This document shows positions 6,590 to 9,191 of a DNA stretch of 9,191 nt, in pieces. Origin of the DNA: Dethiosulfatibacter sp. GTDB taxonomy: Bacteria; Bacillota_A; Clostridia; Tissierellales; Dethiosulfatibacteraceae. The notes beneath the pieces are model-generated. The model was not told where the DNA came from. It ran no database searches and was given only the letters and a program-made list of their open reading frames with translations. Location of the stretch: positions 1 to 9,191 of the forward strand of contig JAHRFV010000042.1 in NCBI GenBank assembly GCA_019084435.1, written 5' to 3'. Positions within the stretch are counted from its first letter, which is position 1. Each line of letters starts with the position of its first letter. A program made the translations under genes and the position numbers.

Positions 6590-7891
6590 ATGTCAAAGTT
6601 GAATAAAACATTAGGAAACGCCTTTTTAGAAATAGCTAAGTCTATAGAAAACAACGATTTTGCTCCCAAAATCAAAATTGGACTGACAACACTTGGCAGT
6701 GAGCATAGCAGTGAGATACTGATTAATGGTGCTAGGTTGGCTCAGCAAGAAATAAGCGGTTTGGAAGTGGTACTCATCGGGCCTAAATGCGATGGGTTTG
6801 AATGCTATGAAACGGACTGTGAAAATGAAATGCATAAGATCATGGAGAATCTTTTGGATACAGGCGAAATAAAAGGATGTGTGACAATGCATTACAATTT
6901 CCCAGTAGGTGTAGCTACAGTAGGAAAAGTTGAAACACCCGCTTTTGGGAAAGAAACATTTATAGCAACAACAACGGGAACGTCTGCTATTAGCAGAACT
7001 GAAGCCATGTTTATAAATACATTATACGGTATCATCACAGCTAAGGCTATGGGAATCGAAAAACCAAGTGTGGGCATTTTGAATCTGGATAGTGCAAGAA
7101 CGGTTGAAAGAGCTCTAAAACAGCTTAAAGAAAATGGCTACGACATTAATTTCGCTTCATCTCAAAGATCAGATGGTGGTGTAATAATGAGAGGAAATGA
7201 TCTGTTAATGGGGTCGTCAGATGTTATGGTTTCGGATACATTGACAGGTAATATTTTGATGAAGATGCTGTCTTCTTTTAATACAGGTGGAAACTACGAG
7301 GCGGTAGGTTCTGGGTACGGACCTGGAATAGGATTTGACTATGACAGAACAGTTCTAATATTGTCTAGGGCGTCAGGTACACCGGTAATCAAAAATGCAA
7401 TTCTTTATGCGGCAAAATTAGTTAAAAACAGTATTACAGAAAAAATAGCCGAGGAGTATAAGATTCTTAAACAATTTGGTATGGAAGATATATTAAAAAG
7501 TTTTAAAGAATCGGAAAAAACCGAAACAAAAGAAGTTAAAATACCTGAAAAAGAAATAGTGACTCAGTCGATTGCAGGAATTGATGTGCTTGATTTGGAA
7601 ACCGCATGCAAGAGATTATGGGAAGAGAACATATATGCCGAAACTGGGATGGGTTGTACCGGTCCTATTATCAATGTATCAGAAAAAAATCTAGAAAAAT
7701 CAAGAACCATTCTAAAGAAGAGAGTTATATTTAGTTATAAAATCAATAGTCATTTAGAACCACACAGGGGAACGGTTCTTCTATGTGGTTTTATAATGTC
7801 CAAAAAATATTGTAATAGATTTTGTAGGACTTTTGAAGAGAATTGTAGAGACTTTTTGTGTAGATTAGTTGATCTTTTACATCAAAACTGA
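6590..7891 (+). CDS. grdD: Glycine/sarcosine/betaine reductase protein C, subunit alpha, frameshifted 3' end
   Basis: GrdD is the PlsX-like subunit of protein C. The first 377 residues are canonical: VGLTTLGSEHSSE-like in form (here IGLTTLGSEHSSE), VTMHYNFPVGV, TTTGTSAISRTEAM, GVIMRGNDLLMG and finally AETGMGCTGPII. Cys356 in that last motif corresponds to Cys359, the proven acetyl-phosphate-forming thiol of the Eubacterium acidaminophilum enzyme. After Lys377 (codon 7718-7720) the family-like ending is lost. In another frame the sequence reads Ser-Tyr-Ile-stop, with TAG at 7732-7734, close to the usual Ala-Gly-Tyr-Ile/Val ending. A one-base loss or a two-base AG gain in AAGAAGAGAG (7715-7724) would account for it. 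The remaining 56 codons to TGA at 7889-7891 are not family-like and run through a terminator hairpin. The normal length would be about 380 residues. Confidence 0.93.
   Translation: MSKLNKTLGNAFLEIAKSIENNDFAPKIKIGLTTLGSEHSSEILINGARLAQQEISGLEVVLIGPKCDGFECYETDCENEMHKIMENLLDTGEIKGCVTMHYNFPVGVATVGKVETPAFGKETFIATTTGTSAISRTEAMFINTLYGIITAKAMGIEKPSVGILNLDSARTVERALKQLKENGYDINFASSQRSDGGVIMRGNDLLMGSSDVMVSDTLTGNILMKMLSSFNTGGNYEAVGSGYGPGIGFDYDRTVLILSRASGTPVIKNAILYAAKLVKNSITEKIAEEYKILKQFGMEDILKSFKESEKTETKEVKIPEKEIVTQSIAGIDVLDLETACKRLWEENIYAETGMGCTGPIINVSEKNLEKSRTILKKRVIFSYKINSHLEPHRGTVLLCGFIMSKKYCNRFCRTFEENCRDFLCRLVDLLHQN
7735..7891 (+). other. spurious coding extension of grdD
   Basis: This stretch remains open only because of the apparent shift near 7720. 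Its translation is rich in Cys, Arg, Phe and Leu and unlike GrdD. It contains the hairpin at 7758-7790, which is expected after a gene and not inside one. I consider it ancestral 3' untranslated sequence. Confidence 0.75.
7758..7795 (+). terminator. intrinsic terminator after grdD
   Basis: AACCACA (7758-7764) pairs with TGTGGTT (7784-7790). After one C-A mismatch the stem continues AGGGGAA (7766-7772) against TTCTTCT (7776-7782) with two G-T pairs, closing on a 3-base loop. The right arm ends in GGTTTTATA, giving a short T-tract. It marks the end of the grdC-grdD transcript. Confidence 0.8.
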
Positions 7892-7947
7892 ATAATAATT
7901 AAATATAATATATGAATACATATATATATTATATATAGTATAATACA
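7796..7947. other. AT-rich intergenic stretch
   Basis: No gene is supported. From about 7893 to 7945 it is almost pure A and T, with alternating TATATATATTATATATA-like runs directly upstream of the next promoter. This could act as an UP-element-like region. No RNA gene or repeat family is recognised. Confidence 0.5.
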
Positions 7948-7976
7948 TTGACAAATAACTATAACTGTTATATGAT
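7948..7976 (+). promoter_or_regulatory. sigma-A promoter for dodecin-sod
   Basis: TTGACA (7948-7953) is a perfect -35 hexamer, followed by exactly 17 bases and TATGAT (7971-7976), one mismatch from TATAAT. It lies about 60 bases upstream of the dodecin start and downstream of an A/T tract. It is the best promoter in the window. Confidence 0.85.
7959..7973. promoter_or_regulatory. PerR/Fur-like operator candidate
   Basis: TATAAC-T-GTTATA (7960-7972) is a perfect 6-1-6 inverted repeat. Taken as 7-1-7 it matches the PerR box TTATAAT-N-ATTATAA at 11 of 14 arm positions. It overlaps the spacer and the first bases of the -10 hexamer, a position where a bound repressor would block transcription. 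The downstream superoxide dismutase makes peroxide- or metal-responsive control plausible. Confidence 0.5.
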
Positions 7977-8037
7977 TTACCTATCAAATAGAACCTTGTT
8001 GATGAAGTTGATAAATTTTGAAGAAGGAGTGAGTTAA

Positions 8038-8241
8038 TTGTCAGTTGTAAAAATTCTTGAGATTCTAGCAGAATCACCTAAAAGTTGGGAGGATGCCACT
8101 CAAATGGCTGTCACAGAAGCTGCAAAGACTGTAGACAATATTCAAAACGTGTATATAGCTGAAATGAAAGCGATTGTTGAAGGCAAAAAGATTGTCAGGT
8201 ATCGAGTCAACACTAAAATATCTTTTATAGTAAAAGACTAG
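8038..8241 (+). CDS. Dodecin-family protein
   Basis: Dodecins are small proteins of about 65-70 residues that assemble into hollow dodecamers; characterised ones store flavins, protecting them and the cell. This 67-residue protein has the pattern VVKILEILAESPKSWEDA, then TEAAKTVDNIQNVYIAEM and the C-terminal RYRVNTKISFIV, which matches the bacterial subgroup well. The position of the flavin-stacking Trp in archaeal and Thermus dodecins appears to be Asn here (Asn37, in NIQNVY), so flavin binding is not assured. The start codon is TTG at 8038, chosen because AAGGAG lies about eight bases upstream and no ATG fits. It is the first gene after the promoter at 7948-7976, and 99 bp separate it from the dismutase gene with no terminator seen. 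Confidence 0.9.
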   Translation: MSVVKILEILAESPKSWEDATQMAVTEAAKTVDNIQNVYIAEMKAIVEGKKIVRYRVNTKISFIVKD

Positions 8242-8296
8242 ATATTAGAGTGTTTCAAAACTTAAAGCGAAGCGATTCAAGAAAAACGTTTAATAT

Positions 8297-8308
8297 ACAA
8301 ATATTTGT
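8297..8308. repeat. 12-bp palindrome between dodecin and sod
   Basis: ACAAATATTTGT is a perfect palindrome 33 bases upstream of the sod start. It could be a small operator or chance in AT-rich DNA. No -35/-10 pair is convincing in this 99-bp gap, so sod is probably transcribed from the dodecin promoter. Confidence 0.3.
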
Positions 8309-8340
8309 CAAACATAATTTATTAAATTGAGGAGAGAAAT

Positions 8341-8961
8341 ATGGGAAATCAGAAATTGTATAAATTACCTGAACTAAAGTATGATTACAATGCACTTGAA
8401 CCATACCTATCTGAAGAACTGTTAAAATTGCATCATGAAAAGCATCACGCTGCTTATGTAAAAGGAGCAAATGCGATTATTGAGAAGATGGATAAAGCCA
8501 GAGTTGAAAGTCTTGATTTCGATACAAAGGCTACTTTTAAAGAACTCTCTTTCCATATCGGAGGTCAGTTGTTACATTCGCTTTTCTGGGAGAATCTAGC
8601 TCCGGTAGAGATAGGGGGAGGAGGAACTCCGACAGGTACAATCGCAAAAGTATTAGAAGAGGAATATGGATCATTTGAAAGGTTTAAAAAGATATTCACA
8701 CAAACTGCAATGAGCGTTGAAGGTTCTGGTTGGGCAGCACTCACTTACTGTATGGGTACTGAGAGACCTATGATTATGCAGGTTGAAAAACACAATACTA
8801 ATGTTTATCCTATGTTTAGGATACTTATGGTACTTGATGTTTGGGAACATGCATACTACCTTGATTATAAAAATGATAAAGGAAAATTTGTTGAAGCTTT
8901 CTGGAATATCGTAAACTGGGATGAAGTTAACTCAAGACTGGAAAAAATTCTCAATAGTTAG
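8341..8961 (+). CDS. Superoxide dismutase, Fe/Mn family
   Basis: This cytoplasmic enzyme converts superoxide to oxygen and hydrogen peroxide. The 206-residue protein has both family domains: an N-terminal helical hairpin with [11 protein letters not shown] and a C-terminal alpha/beta domain with [14 protein letters not shown]. The four metal ligands are present: His31, His79 (in [10 protein letters not shown]), Asp166 and His170. The second-sphere position that is usually Gln in Mn or Fe enzymes of E. coli type seems to be His151 (in QVEKHNTN), as in archaeal and mycobacterial enzymes, so metal preference (Fe, Mn or either) cannot be set from sequence. There is no signal peptide. AGGAG at 8330-8334 lies six bases before the ATG. 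In a strict anaerobe it would give protection during air exposure. Confidence 0.96.
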   Translation: MGNQKLYKLPELKYDYNALEPYLSEELLKLHHEKHHAAYVKGANAIIEKMDKARVESLDFDTKATFKELSFHIGGQLLHSLFWENLAPVEIGGGGTPTGTIAKVLEEEYGSFERFKKIFTQTAMSVEGSGWAALTYCMGTERPMIMQVEKHNTNVYPMFRILMVLDVWEHAYYLDYKNDKGKFVEAFWNIVNWDEVNSRLEKILNS

Positions 8962-9032
8962 AATAAAAGCTTATCTATAGCCATATAGTTGATGATTGGA
9001 ACGCCGTGATTTAATGATTTCAATACAATGAA

Positions 9033-9052
9033 AAGCCTTTATATAAAGGCTT
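9033..9052. repeat. 20-bp perfect palindrome
   Basis: AAGCCTTTAT followed by its exact reverse complement forms a hairpin in either strand. It lacks a T-tract on its 3' side, so it is a weak terminator by itself. It is the first inner arm of the larger structure. Confidence 0.7.
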
Positions 9053-9064
9053 CAGATTGATTAC

Positions 9065-9100
9065 AAACCCGTATGAAATTTTCATTTTCTTACGGGTTTT
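9065..9100 (+). terminator. intrinsic terminator for dodecin-sod
   Basis: AAACCCGTA (9065-9073) pairs with TACGGGTTT (9091-9099), with TTTT at 9097-9100. The A-rich left side means it could also work for transcription arriving from the right. It is about 100 bases after the sod stop. Confidence 0.85.
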
Positions 9101-9126
9101 ATCATTGTATTCACAATCAAACGGAA

Positions 9127-9149
9127 ATTTTTAGATAAAATCTAAAAAT
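9127..9149. terminator. AT-rich hairpin, possible bidirectional terminator
   Basis: ATTTTTAGAT (9127-9136) pairs perfectly with ATCTAAAAAT (9140-9149) around AAA. The low GC content makes it a weak stem, but the T-run and A-run arms are typical of terminators facing either way. Nothing further is identified up to the window end. Confidence 0.4.
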
Positions 9150-9191
9150 ACCCTGTACTGAGATGGATTTCGTCAAAAAATAAAAAAACAT

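Larger units (their letters stand above)
9015..9119. repeat. multibranched inverted-repeat structure after sod
   Basis: An outer stem, TGATT (9015-9019) plus AATACAATG (9022-9030), pairs with CATTGTATT (9103-9111) plus AATCA (9115-9119). It encloses two separate hairpins, at 9033-9052 and 9065-9100. The whole can fold as a three-way junction in RNA or a cruciform-like unit in DNA. It might be a small non-autonomous repeat (MITE-like), a structured RNA 3' end or a compound terminator. Confidence 0.55.

Noticed and set aside
5693..6611. Several minus-strand ORFs within grdC and the grdC-grdD junction
   Set aside because: They are antisense shadows of a strongly conserved gene, with no ribosome binding site or recognisable protein.
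7893..7945. AT-rich alternating tract as a replication origin or repeat array
   Set aside because: It lacks regular repeat units or DnaA-box-like clusters, and AT runs are common before clostridial promoters.
1..9191. CRISPR array, tRNA or rRNA genes
   Set aside because: No regularly spaced repeats, cloverleaf with CCA-type end, or rRNA-like conserved segment was seen on either strand.

Overview
The window looks like a low-GC, Gram-positive anaerobe of the class Clostridia that ferments amino acids or glycine betaine by Stickland-type reduction. The evidence is AT-rich DNA, strong AGGAGG-type ribosome binding sites, and a selenocysteine-encoding grdA beside trxB, trxA, grdC and grdD. These genes encode shared parts of the glycine/sarcosine/betaine reductase system. 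I cannot name the genus from the sequence.

Layout. (1) About 1-1458: an IS110-family insertion sequence with an intact DEDD/serine transposase on the minus strand and structured non-coding ends. (2) 1599-3101: a BCCT-family (betaine-type) transporter, interrupted by an in-frame TAG where related proteins normally carry Gln; the last 44 codons are still readable after it. (3) 3125-4891: trxB, trxA and grdA, tightly spaced with good ribosome binding sites. trxA has a GCEPC active site and grdA reads through a TGA as selenocysteine. (4) 4998-5025: an intrinsic terminator. (5) 5046-7734: grdC and grdD, the two subunits of protein C. The 3' end of grdD is frameshifted, so the open frame runs about 55 codons past the ancestral stop and through a terminator hairpin. 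(6) 7948-8961: a strong sigma-A promoter with an overlapping PerR-like palindrome, then a dodecin-family gene and an Fe/Mn superoxide dismutase. (7) 8962-9191: nested inverted repeats and terminators, no gene.

How the genes fit together. By family knowledge, a substrate-specific protein B (not present here) forms a substrate adduct that is passed to the selenocysteine of GrdA. Protein C (GrdC plus GrdD) releases the resulting Se-carboxymethyl group as acetyl phosphate. The oxidised CxxU pair of GrdA is then re-reduced by thioredoxin and thioredoxin reductase. The BCCT gene just upstream suggests imported glycine betaine as a substrate, which is an inference. The dodecin-sod pair looks like a separate oxidative-stress unit.

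The most notable points are two apparent late-position lesions in one metabolic locus (BCCT amber, grdD frameshift), the candidate bridge-RNA regions of the IS110 element, the PerR-like operator, and a roughly 105-bp multibranched inverted-repeat structure after sod. I did not find a clearly new biological system.
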